DNA of 31,623 nt from Flammula alnicola (taxonomy: Eukaryota; Basidiomycota; Agaricomycetes; Agaricales; Strophariaceae). Shown piece by piece: positions 1 to 9,945 of the stretch. A program made the position numbers and the translations under genes. Below the pieces are notes generated by a model. The model was given only the letters and a program-made list of their open reading frames with translations. It made no database searches and had not been told where the DNA came from. The stretch spans positions 1-31,623 of the forward strand of contig JADNRV010000467.1 of the NCBI GenBank assembly GCA_015499995.1, given 5' to 3'. Position 1 is the stretch's first letter, and every line of letters starts with the position of its first letter.

Positions 1-2598
1 TCCCGGTGTTTATTTATGGAACTTCCCAATTCGTAACAACAAAGCCGACGGATTCATACTCCGCCAATCTCCGAACGGCGAAAATAGGACGTCGACGTTA
101 ACGTCGATGGCGACCACGGAATGTCCTTGGCTGTCCTTGGTGACTACGCAGACTATTCCTTTCCCGACGTGAACCCGTCCTTCGACTCTTGTGAAAGAAT
201 ATCTTGTCTTCTCCCGGATATCTTCTCAAAGAATGTCTTCTACGCGACACAAAAAGTCAGCTCCCTCGATGCCGCATCGATATGCCAACTGTTGTCCGGG
301 CCCGGCTTTTTTCTCGCAAATGCATCCTCTCGGGATGCTCGGGCAATAGTTCACCGACAACGACAATACTGACACTCGCGCCCTGCCAATCTTTCCTTTC
401 CATGTTCTTTAGAGCGCTCTCATCGCTAAACAGTTTTTCCTGATTTTCAAATCTCAACGAACTGCTCCTCGACTCTCTGGAATTTTAATTCATTCGGTGG
501 TCTTGGTCGAACCAATGCATCTCTGAAAAAGGGTTCGCTGTGCATGATGATCTGAGCAAGAAATCAGTCAATCATGTATACTGTCGCTCGCCCGTTCATC
601 ACGTATCTGTTGGTTATGCTGAACATCATACCGATCATAGGCAGTTCCTGTTATAGCTCGTCTCCTCGACAGCCACCAATCGGCGTGCTCAAAAAGAAAA
701 GCGCTCATGCTGTATGGATATACCGCTCTTGAATCTGTGCGTCGTCGCTTTCCACTCTTCAACTGCAAAGTCTAATGGAAATCGTCAAGCAGTTGGCATC
801 CTCGGCATACATTTGCCGACAAGGCAGGTAGGTCTGCCGCTCGCCTCCAAAAGCTTGCCAAAAACACTTCTACCACATCACCGCGGTCTGCCGCCTCGGA
901 TGATGCCTCCCTTGGGCCGAATCACGAATAGACAATCCGTCGAGCCGAGTGAGATATAATATCCCATTGTCTATTCTCAAATCCAGCCTAAAATTAAATG
1001 CTCGCTGAATTCCGGCAACGAGGTTAAAAGTAGGAAGAAATCACGGAAATCGGGAATAGACGTGTATGTATACTGATGAATGTCCCAGGATTGCGATATG
1101 TAGGCAGACCGCAGGAACAGCGCGTACGCCGTGCGTCCAGTTGTAATTAGCAGCACGCCGTCTGCCGGGCTGCGGGTCGAGTAAGCCTACTTCGGTAACG
1201 GGCTGGTGAGCCCGTTTCGCTGACGAAATGCAGGGCACCCCTCTCTTCAAAGGAGGAGAGTAGGACGTCATTCGAACGGGCTTCTATACGTCATTTCATA
1301 CAACAAACTCAGCGGGTCAGACGCGGTAGGCCTCATACTTACCTCGAACAGCGACTGCGCATTGCCAGCCGAGAGGGGCTTAGTAGTAGACCTCCTAGGA
1401 ATTGAGTAGGTATTCTTACTGTAACGTGATCACACTGCTGCATTGAGAATGCATTGAAGCGAGTCAGGTCTAAGCAACGCCCCTGTATGCCCCTCGACAC
1501 GAGAGTCAGGCACGAGCTAGAGCCTAAGCAACGTTAACAGATGTACAACGTGGGCGAGCAGATCTCAATATTAATTGGTCTTCGAAGGCGAAGCCATTGG
1601 AAAGCTGATACTCCCATACCACCTCGATACACAGTATAAAGTCGCTTAAAGTCGTTGGAAGGATAGGATAAAATAAACAACCGACGTCGTCGACTTTCCG
1701 GGGGCAGGATCAGAGAGGATCAGTTTCGGAGAGGATTAATGATTAATCGCACGGATGTGGGATAGACATGAGTGCTTCTGGGACACGCGACGTGCAAGGG
1801 AAGCTTGTTTGCAGGGTTCGACTTCAGAGTGGGCTTAGTGAGGGCGTCGGGAGGACGTTGCGATTGCGCAACCGGTATCCTTGGGATTTTCGTATACCCA
1901 TTTAATGAATTGTGGTTCTTGTGATAGGCACCGGAAGAAGTGCGCGGGACTGAATGGGACTTGGAGTGTGGCGCAGTGTATCGGATATGGGCCATTAGTT
2001 ATATGACCACTATGATCGGCTGGAATGTTAAGTAAAAACCTTGTATAATATTCAGGGTCAGCGTCTTCCTCCATAGCTAGTAGTAGTAGTAGCTGACGAT
2101 GGATGCTCCTCGAAGCCACCTGAGATGTCTGTGTGATTAGATCCCTAAACATGACTAGTCTGCAAATCAAAGAGGACGAAGTACAGAAACCTAGGAAACC
2201 GAGAAATCTTTGGAGATATGAACGACATGAGATTTTTCTCGTAGTATGGCAATAGAAGAGAGCCTCCCAAGAGCTCCCAAGTTTGCGAGTCCTAGTTCCT
2301 AGTTTCCAGCAGTGGGTTTCCCAGTGGAACTGTTTAACCAGAAAAACCCCCGGACTTTGGAATTTTTGCTGGCCGTAGCGTAGGGATACAATTCAGGAAA
2401 GTTGTCAGAGTGGTTGCGGACTAAGTATGTACACGTTGGTACCAAGGTAGTATAGTTGCGACTTTGCGATGAGAGTCATGAGACGCTGCTTAGTGTGAAG
2501 CATATTCCGCATTTGACATCCATGCATTACGTAATCATTAATTTGCAACCTTCCGGCTTGAATTCACTCAGCTGCACTTGAAGTTCCTCTCATGATCA
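1..2598. other. Stretch without a recognised gene
   Basis: No coding region with a recognisable domain or a convincing exon-intron chain is visible here. Short ORFs occur on both strands but overlap each other and resemble no family I know. A small hairpin is present at 1198-1215 (7-bp stem ACGGGCT, 4-nt loop). No tRNA, rRNA or terminal repeat structure was found. Confidence 0.5.
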
Positions 2599-3310
2599 AT
2601 GCATTTTGTGGACAATCAAGCTAAAGGTCCCCCGGAACATCTGTGGCGATTTCTTTCGACTCTATCTCTACGTGAATCAGACATTGAAAATTTTGTCAGA
2701 TCGACAGGAATTTTGCGTGCCCAAGTTCTGTCAACGATATATCCTCGAGTTTGCTCTGTGCTGCATGTCGCGTTTTGGGTTTGGGTTTGCACTTCGTCCA
2801 GGTCGCTTCCTGCCCAATTCCTACCTTTATTTTCGGTTCGTATCATTTCGATTTCTCTCACTTAATTGACCCCTTCGAATCTTCGCCTTGTTTCAGCAGA
2901 AGCGCCTGGCATGTGCGAAATACACCCATTTCTATGCTGCACGGCGCCACTGTCGTCCTCGAACCATCCAACCTGAACGTGTGAGTGACGTGGAGCCGTT
3001 GGAGGAGCTTGGGGACCGTTGTTGCATTGCGGCGACAGATCTTTGGGTCGTGGATCCTTGAAGAATCGAGGATTGTCCCAACTTCTGATTGCAAGAAAGT
3101 GGAGTACTCGAAGAACCTTGTTGAGGAAGGCTGCACGTCTGAACAAGGGGATGGATGGAAGGCAAATAAGTATTGTGACACTATGATACTTTGCATCATT
3201 CTTCAGGAAATGTGAAGTGCGTTCGTAAGAAGATCAAATCGAAGAACATGAGAGTGAAGGCTTTGGCGTGTTATCCCTATGACCCGTCTACGAGCGCGGC
3301 GTCAGTGTAA
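2599..3310 (+). other. Possible spliced gene or gene relic, unrecognised
   Basis: Several exon-like pieces lie here, but no single chain is convincing. An acceptor-like TTTCAG at 2891-2896 opens a stretch to 2980 that is free of stops in more than one frame. It is followed by a good donor (GTGAGT at 2981) and an acceptor at 3037-3038, which would be a 58-nt intron. A Lys/Arg-rich reading frame runs from about 3039 to 3170 and another (KKIKSKNMRVKALACY...) from about 3207 to 3310, where it ends in TAA. Joining these needs a 37-nt intron (3170-3206), short for this genome, and two competing frames exist upstream. I do not recognise the protein. It could be a decayed gene or chance ORFs. Confidence 0.2.
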
Positions 3311-3765
3311 AGGCATGTATAGTTTATCCTCCATTTCTTTGTCTCTTCTAATTTATGTTTGATTTGCCAGGACTTCGCTGTGCGCACGTCTATCTGTAAC
3401 CTCTCCTGATCGCCGACCAACCGACGCTCGACGATTTAGTAATGAGAACTCGCAGTCTCGTCTTCCACTGCGTTAGGTATATGCTTGACGGGAGCCAAAT
3501 GGTTCTCATCATGTCGAGCGGCAAAATCGTATGAGTGTAAGCTTAAGTATATAATGAGATCTACTTAAGACCTAAAAGAAAAGACTCGAACTTGATAGCC
3601 TGATGTCCCACTGCATAGGCTGAGATAACACATCTGGTACATAGAGAATATCATGGGCCAATCTAAGAGATCCTATTAGAGATGGTCGAAAAACCACACA
3701 TTACTACACTTAGATGGTGAGAAATGATCAAAAGAGCGTATTTGAAGGGCTGTCCTGAGATTGAT
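3311..3765. other. Intergenic region downstream of the F-box gene
   Basis: This is 455 bp between the doubtful fragment at 2.6-3.3 kb and the 3' end of the minus-strand F-box gene. I see no coding signal or repeat. It probably contains the 3' untranslated region and polyadenylation site of the F-box gene. Confidence 0.4.
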
Positions 3766-5023
3766 TTAGACATATTGATGGTCTGCCGAAAACGTGAACT
3801 CGAGCGTTGTGCTCTCCAAGAGTCGCGGGAACCGATCCTCATCCAAACTATCCAAGACATCCTCCACTTCATCTTCATCCCTGTAAAATGAAAGCCAAAC
3901 AATCTCGACCGAAACGCGACCTAACATGGGGAACGCGCCAGATTCAGTGAGCACCGCGTCGAAGGCGGACCATTCCTGAGACTCTGTACGGCATGGGTAA
4001 TCCGTCTGCACTCCAACGCGCAGTTGAAGCTCTTCGAGGACGTTGTTCCCTGCGATCATTCTCAGCTCACGGCTGAGCCCACACAAGGGATCGTAATGGT
4101 CTCCATAAACCATGTAACTGAATATCGCTGATCTGAGCGTCCTGTGCGCATTAGCCGCAAGGCTTGCACCTAGCCCTACCAATTCCACAGGCATTGCAAC
4201 TGTATGAATGCTCCGTCAAATTTCTTACTTATATATGTGGCAAGAGACTTTACTCACTCATTATATAGAGAGACTGAAGCTGCATTGTCGTCTTTAGGAG
4301 TTCGTCAATGGGGTAAATGTCACTCGCTGTCTCCATGTCAAAGGAGGCCTTTCGGAGGCAGCTAAAGTCGATTGGACCACCTGAATTTGGACCAGTGGAT
4401 TGCATGAGGGCTGCGAGAGCACCATAGGTTTTTGGACGGGCATATAACGACACTGGTGTTGGCATTTTACTACGCCTGACAACGTGATTAATTTCAGGAG
4501 GAGTCATTTCAAGGTCCTGAAGCCGGAGATCAATGATATGATCACAAAGCGAAAGCGCAGTGGCCGGAAAATTCGTAAACGACCGGATTTCGAGGTCGGT
4601 GATTGTGGGCAGCTGGATAAGGGAAACCAATGAGGATCGTATTGATTCCGGAAATGTATTCCAGTCGGCTCCTGAATGCGATCGAAGTTCAATAGACCGT
4701 AGAGAGGAAGAGCGCTCCTTCAGCACTTCGAGTATTCTCTGGTCGCTGATGAGGTCGTTGACCGGGTAGTACCTCAAGCTTTTTAAGTAGCGAGCAATGT
4801 CTGGATTCATACGGAGCAAATCACTGAAACGGTGGGCCCTCAGTGCCCCCACGTCCTTATCGAGGACGAGAGATGAGAAGAGGTGCCTACGACATTGCGG
4901 AACCAAGGATTTGCAGACCTGCGATAGCATTCGGAGAGATTTGGTATCCGGATCGTTCCCAGCAGCCAATAGGTCGATAATGGACGCGACGACGTCGAGT
5001 GGAAGTGTGGTTTTGGGCTGCAT
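3766..5023 (-). CDS. F-box domain protein (agaric expanded family)
   Basis: Predicted 399-residue protein from two exons (5023-4258 and 4199-3766) joined across a 58-nt intron (donor GTGAGT, acceptor CAG). The frame continues cleanly across the junction. Residues 6-54 (LPLDVVASIIDLLAAGNDPD, then a VCKSLVPQCRRHLFSSL segment) match the N-terminal F-box helices of the large agaric family: Leu-Pro at the start, then 'SQVCKSLVPQCRR.LF'. The rest is leucine-rich with weakly repetitive LRR-like spacing, as is usual in that family. Members are thought to recruit substrates to SCF (Skp1-Cullin-F-box) ubiquitin ligases through the F-box; individual substrates are unknown. The start is the first ATG ahead of the F-box. 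It lies only 27 bp from the start of a possible divergent ORF at 5051. No defect is visible. Confidence 0.85.
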
Positions 5024-5050
5024 AATTAAAGTGGGGATGAAAGGCGCGCG

Positions 5051-5796
5051 ATGGCTCGGCGCCGCCGTATTGCTGCGAAACGCGCGAGAACGCCGGGGCC
5101 ATGTGTGGACTCGGATACGGTGGGCGACCCCGCCTGTACTCGGAGCAGGCGGATCTCCGATGAGTCCAAAGTTGCTCTAGGCCAAGCAGCCTCAATAAAA
5201 TAATTGCATAAATTGACTCTCAAGAATGTTTTCGTTGTTTTATTCGATTACAGGTGCTCATTGATATTGAGGCCTTGAGGTCTAAGAAGGCAATGAGTCA
5301 AAAATCTTCCTCCACATCGAAAAGCAAAGCTCACGATAAGGCGAAGAAGGGTATATACAGGGTCTTGCATAAAAACCTGGAGTTGATATTCTCGCGCATT
5401 TGTTTGTAACACGTTGCACAACACCCAAAACAGCAATATCGTGATGTCCACCTGTCTCGAGAAAGCCTCATATTGTACAGTCCTCCAGGATAGGTGTAGA
5501 AAATTGAACCTGGCAGGTTCCAATTATCCAACGCAAGCATCGTGAACCATTTTCACTGGAGGAAATATGTTTTTTCGAGGAAACAGATGAGCAGATATCC
5601 TTTTTAGTACAGGGGCAAAGCCGTACAAACAGACCAGTCGTGATTTGATGACTCCAGGTTTTTATGCAAGACCCTGTAACTAGCAGCATTCCTCAGAAAC
5701 GCAAAGATCAGAAGGCAAATGAAGAATTCTGCGAAGAAAGCAAAGGGTCCCGCTGCCAGTAGGGGAAAGAAACCTGCGACCAATGGGATTACTTAA
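5051..5796 (+). CDS. Possible small Lys/Arg-rich protein with a MITE-filled intron
   Basis: This is a spliced model inferred from frame continuity, with no recognised domain. Exon 1 is 5051-5170 (begins MARRRRIAAKRARTPG), exon 2 is 5254-5350 (Ser/Lys-rich, ...KSKAHDKAKK) and exon 3 is 5684-5796 (ends KKAKGPAASRGKKPATNGIT). The predicted length is 109 residues. Intron 1 (83 nt) has a weak donor GTTGCT and a good pyrimidine-rich acceptor. Intron 2 (333 nt, donor GTATAT, acceptor CTAG) consists almost wholly of an inverted-repeat element. The basic composition would suit a nuclear or nucleic-acid-binding protein, but that is inference. Its start is only 27 bp from the divergent F-box start, which leaves little room for two promoters. 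A chance chain of ORFs remains possible. Confidence 0.35.
5356..5678. mobile_element. MITE 1: 319-bp TA-flanked inverted-repeat element
   Basis: Perfect 26-bp terminal inverted repeats, starting CAGGGTCTTGCATAA, occupy 5358-5383 and 5651-5676 in opposite orientation. Both ends are bordered by TA (5356-5357 and 5677-5678). The 319-bp interior has no transposase ORF. A short non-autonomous element with CAG...CTG ends and a TA target duplication fits a MITE mobilised by a Tc1/mariner-type transposase; the family assignment is inference from the termini. It sits inside the second predicted intron of the possible basic-protein gene at 5051-5796. Confidence 0.8.
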
Positions 5797-6197
5797 TAGG
5801 GGCGGCAAGTAGTTATACGATATATTATGTGTACCATTTCATCCCAATGAAGCGCATGCACCTTTGAAGGCGAAATGCTGAAAAGCTTGAGAGAATGAAT
5901 CCTCCCTGGCAGGACGAATGAGATAATCTAAGAGCATCGAATACGTGGTCGACGGTGGATGACTGAAATTCGTCTTCACCTTGAGTCAGAAATCACACAA
6001 AGAGAACATCGAACAATGCCGCGATCTCAGCTTAAGCTTGTTCACTTTGGTTCACTCGAAGAATTTTTAAATTTCATGTGGCTATCTTTCTAGCTGTATA
6101 TATAACGTGACTGCATAGCTACGTTACTCCACCAAGCCACCCTTGAATTAACCCTTATCGTTACCAAGGGTACGTCTCAAGCATTACTACCACCTCT
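5797..6197. other. Intergenic stretch, nothing recognised
   Basis: This is about 400 bp between the end of the possible basic-protein gene and MITE 2. I see no credible ORF, RNA gene or repeat. Confidence 0.4.
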
Positions 6198-6426
6198 TAC
6201 AGCTAAACTCATATCGATAGGCCCGTTTCCAAAATCCACGGCTCAGGGACTTTGTTTACTGATGGGGCTCCTCCAAATAGAATCCAGCGCAGCGATTGGC
6301 TCGCAAATTTCGGCTCATTCGGCTTGAGGCTCCCAAACCTTTTCAGGCAACTTTTGATGGCAAGCGAACAACGGTGCCTGAGCGCTGTATTTTCAAACTG
6401 GGCCTATCGATATGAGTTTAGCTGTA
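6198..6426. mobile_element. MITE 2: 225-bp TA-flanked inverted-repeat element
   Basis: Inverted repeats of 25 identical bases, starting CAGCTAAACTCATAT, lie at 6200-6224 and 6400-6424 in opposite orientation. They are flanked by TA at 6198-6199 and 6425-6426. The interior carries no intact coding region; a 66-codon ORF across it looks fortuitous. The ends (TA-CAG...CTG-TA) again suggest Tc1/mariner-type mobilisation, but the terminal sequence differs from MITE 1, so this is a separate family. Confidence 0.78.
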
Positions 6427-6705
6427 AACCACGATCCAGGCAAGTACAGTAGAGCCGTCGTCCTTACTTCAGGCCATTCAAACTTTCATCACACCACTCA
6501 AAGTTTCTTCATGTACTGTAAATGTGGAGGATGCGTATCTGGGAACAAAATAGGTGGCGAGTATCTAACGAGTATATTGAATACCCACCCACCCTAACAC
6601 AATACAAGATTATGAATGAAATAAGGACCACAATGGTGCAATAAGAGCTGAAACAGCCAACTAGGGTATCCAATATGTTGGCGCAGTTTCAGCAAACGTC
6701 ACAGG
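6427..6705. other. 3' flank of the BRCT/Myb gene
   Basis: This is a 279-bp gap between MITE 2 and the stop codon of the minus-strand BRCT/Myb gene. It presumably holds that gene's 3' untranslated region. No other feature is seen. Confidence 0.4.
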
Positions 6706-9700
6706 CTAACTCTCGTCCATTTCATGTGTGTCAATGTCTTCGCCTGCCGCCAAGAGCTGCATGAGATGCTCGATCTTTGTCTTGTGTATCCGATGATGCT
6801 CCTGCCATCCTTTCCACGGATGATGTGGGTGCTACGAAGACAATCACCGATGATGGTTAACATCTTTTAAACTACAAGTGATCAAGAAAAATAAATAAAA
6901 AGGCTTACCAAGCGGCCGAAAGCCTGGAATATCTTATCCGAGGTGCCATCCGGCTTGTTGTAGAAGTATTTGGCGAGAAGGATGTCGTCTTCTTTACTAT
7001 ATCGCATCTTCTTGTCTGGCGGAGCGGGAAGTGGTTCGTCTCCGTCGGTCCGGGCCAGTTCGTGTTTGTGTCGACGCCAAAACTTCATCCACGATGCACG
7101 AGAATGGTGCGGGGCCTATCAAAAACGAGATGAATATATATAAATATATATATATAACCTATAGTCGACGACTTCATAAGACTTACTTTAGCAGCAACGT
7201 CTTTCCAGAAAGCCACCATATCGAGCACACCCTGCGACCTATTTTTCAGCGCAAAAGTCAGTCAAAAATCGACAAGGTAGAACTCGGGCACCAACTTTCT
7301 GTATTCCATAAACCTCACCAAGAACGTCACATCTTCCTGCGTGAACGCAACGCCTTTACCCGTCGTGCTCCTGAATAACGCCCGTGGTGGTGTCGGCGAT
7401 CGATTTCGATGTGGTGCGGCGGCAGCAGCAGCCGTAGCCGCGCTCATATCCAGCCTGGTCGGCGCAGGGCCTGCGCTCAGGTCGTTCGGGCTCCTGTGCA
7501 TCATATCCTCGCCCTCCACCTCCATACCAAGGTCGTCGCCCATACCTGGCGACTCCGAGCGGTCATTGTTCATCGTGTATCCGCCCAGCCGAATCTGATG
7601 CTTGTTGCAATAGCGCCGCCACGAATAGAATCTATGAGGCGAGAAAAAGGTGATGATGAGTATGTAGCACAGGGGCCTGCACAGTCAATCAAGTCGTCCT
7701 TACGTGTGATGAGGTGCCTATGGAGGAAACAGACGTTGAGTGTCATTTAGCAGTGGCAACACGACATCACGCCCGGCATACCTTGACTGCAATTCTTTCA
7801 CAGATCTCACGTAGGCTAAGCAAAGAGGAAAGTTCAATTTTCATGCAAGACATAGGGAAACCTAGAAACCGAACTAACCTCAAAACAAGGCATTGATCTT
7901 GACAGTAATCAATATATTTCTTGAGGTACAAGACATCGTCTGCAGTGAACAGGTTGCCACCGTATGTACTTTTAATGACTCTGGTGGGAGGCGTCGGCGA
8001 CCGCGCTGGAGGATTACGGCTGACCACCAAGGACGAAGCAGGAGCGGCGGGTGCAGGCTACTTTGATTATTAGCATACGATTGTGCACACAAAGAAGATA
8101 GGAATGACTTGTATGCGTGTTCGTTTTCGTCCGCGGGTTTTTTCAGCTGGCTCCCCGCTGGCCGGCGGCACATCTGAACCAGGAATTGGACCTCCAGCAA
8201 TGTGAGCCTGCTGTCCTGCAACGGAATTCGAGCCGGACGACTGCTCATGCGGCTCTTCCATGTACGGAGGCTGGCCATAACTTTGATCATACTGAAGTCC
8301 AAGTTAGACACGCTCGAAAAATGAGGAAAACACGAAACTTGACATACCGAGGGTTCATAATACGGTCCGGGGCCAGGTACCCAGCCACTCTGCTCATCCC
8401 TGTATCGGTATTCGTACGTTGTCGGCGGAGGAGCCATTTCATCAGGCGTGTTATATCCGTCCCACGCGTCATCGCGGTAATGCTGTGATTGTGGCGGTTG
8501 GGATGGACCTGCTTGTGGACGATGAATCATATGCGGGTGTGAATTAGGTGGTGGTGGAGGGTGGAGGTGTGTTTGCGCAGGGGCTATGGTGACTTGCCAC
8601 GGCTGCGGCGGGCCACTGGCCATACCCCGCGGAGGAGCTGCATGGATAGGAGGAGCGTAAACTTGAAAGGGATATGTATTCAAGGGGTCGACAGGTTGCA
8701 TTGTAGCTTGCAACGCGTGAGGATGAATTGCTTGCATTGGACGGTTTGCGGCTGGGCTCGCGGACTCATCTGGATGCCTAGGTGTTTGATAAACTCTGTA
8801 GAAATTGGTTAATACGAAAGTCTACAACCCAAAAAAAAATACAAAGGAACTCACGTCTCGGTGCCTGTCACTTTGCATCCTGCCCAATTGCTGTGAAAAG
8901 TCTGGAGTTGATTCGTCTTGATGCATTCGCGCACCCACTGTGCATTCAAAACAATTTTACCCTTCTTGCTAGCGTACTGCCTCCATAAGTTTTGTCCAGA
9001 CGCTTTATGAGGGTCAACTGCGGATGTCAAAAAAAAGGTCAGCGATATTGTTCTTATACGAAATGGGCGTGCAGAAATACTGGCGAGGTCGAGTAACGCC
9101 CGCGTCCTCAACAACGTGTAAGAGATACCCACCAAGAATGTACGGAACCCCGCTGTACCCCGGCGAGACCGTGCCGCCGTGTTTCTAGAGAAAAAAGAGG
9201 ATTGTTAGCCTACGTTGGTAAAGCGGTAGACATCAGACACGCGAATGGTTGTCCACGGTTTGTTCCAGGAACCACAATTTCAGCGTTTCTCAGAGACCAG
9301 CGCGAGAATGTGGGTTGTTATTACTCACAATGACAAGCTGAGAAATGGCATCCTTGTCTTCTACGTCTTTTTCAATGTAGATGGCAAGAGGGGTGCCAAG
9401 CATAGGATCCAAGAAAAGATCCTTGTTTGTATTGGGGTCATCGCGATCTGCATCGTGGACGGGGGACGTTGGGGGAACTGGCGTAGGCTGTGGACCACGG
9501 CGAGTAGAGGAACGAGCTGGTGCCATGGGTCTTGCCTCGGGGACAGAATTATCTGAGGGCACTGGTGGTTGGAGTCCTGCTAACACACCTCTCGGCGGAG
9601 TTTCGATGACAAACTCTTGTCCGGCATCCCGGCCCGCATCGGCGAAAAAGCTTCAATCTTTCATTCTCAATTCTCAATTCAAGGTCCAGGTACATATTTC

Positions 9701-9775
9701 TCTTTCCAAAGTGATATGAATACTAATACTAAGTAGCCACTATCCTAGACGATCAGCCCACTCATCCCTGGGCAT
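6706..9775 (-). CDS. BRCT protein with three Rap1/Myb-like domains
   Basis: Thirteen exons join in frame to 715 residues: 9775-9741, 9650-9329, 9184-9133, 9017-8855, 8795-8348, 8291-8109, 8057-7879, 7815-7782, 7717-7704, 7631-7292, 7231-7187, 7115-6909, 6831-6706. A BRCT domain spans about 88-191 (KHGGTVSPGYSGVPYILVD, then W.R.Y..KKGKIVLN..WV.EC). A Pro/Gln-rich linker follows to about 430. Three Myb-like domains lie near 436-490, 570-625 and 643-690, each with an acidic helix 1 (FTADDV, FTQEDV, YSKEDD) and a [A/H]PHH...W third helix. BRCT plus Myb is the architecture of Rap1, a telomere/shelterin protein that also regulates transcription. No C-terminal RCT domain is visible; the protein stops soon after Myb 3. 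Telomere binding is inferred. Exon 1 (weak donor GTGGCT) and the exon 10 donor (7291, or 7273 as an alternative) are the least certain points. Confidence 0.8.
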
Positions 9776-9945
9776 GGCGAAGCTACCATCGTTTGACTGA
9801 CCACGTGTCGAGCGCGTGTCTGTCCCAAGTCTTGTCCGAGTCATTTTCCTCATCGAATCTCAGGATCAGGCAAGTATAAAGTGCAAACGGACGGCCCTTT
9901 TACTCAGATTCAACCATCCTTCAATATTTGTACTAGTGCTCCACC
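9776..9945. promoter_or_regulatory. Shared divergent promoter with CACGTG palindrome
   Basis: 170 bp separate the start codons of the minus-strand BRCT/Myb gene (9775) and the plus-strand oxygenase (9946). The interval contains a CACGTG E-box palindrome at 9802-9807 and a TATAAA at 9875-9880, about 70 nt before the oxygenase ATG. Both genes must draw promoter elements from this short region. Binding by a bHLH factor is only a possibility suggested by the hexamer. Confidence 0.55.
9875..9880 (+). promoter_or_regulatory. TATA box of the oxygenase gene
   Basis: TATAAA lies 66-71 nt upstream of the oxygenase ATG at 9946, a reasonable position for a fungal core promoter with a short leader. It is identified by sequence match only. 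Confidence 0.5.

Noticed and set aside
1835..2170. Minus-strand 111-codon ORF with a plausible-looking internal Met (MEEDADPEYYTRFLL)
   Set aside because: No recognised domain, overlapped by another open frame on the same strand, and no clear splice partners or promoter context. Left as unexplained.
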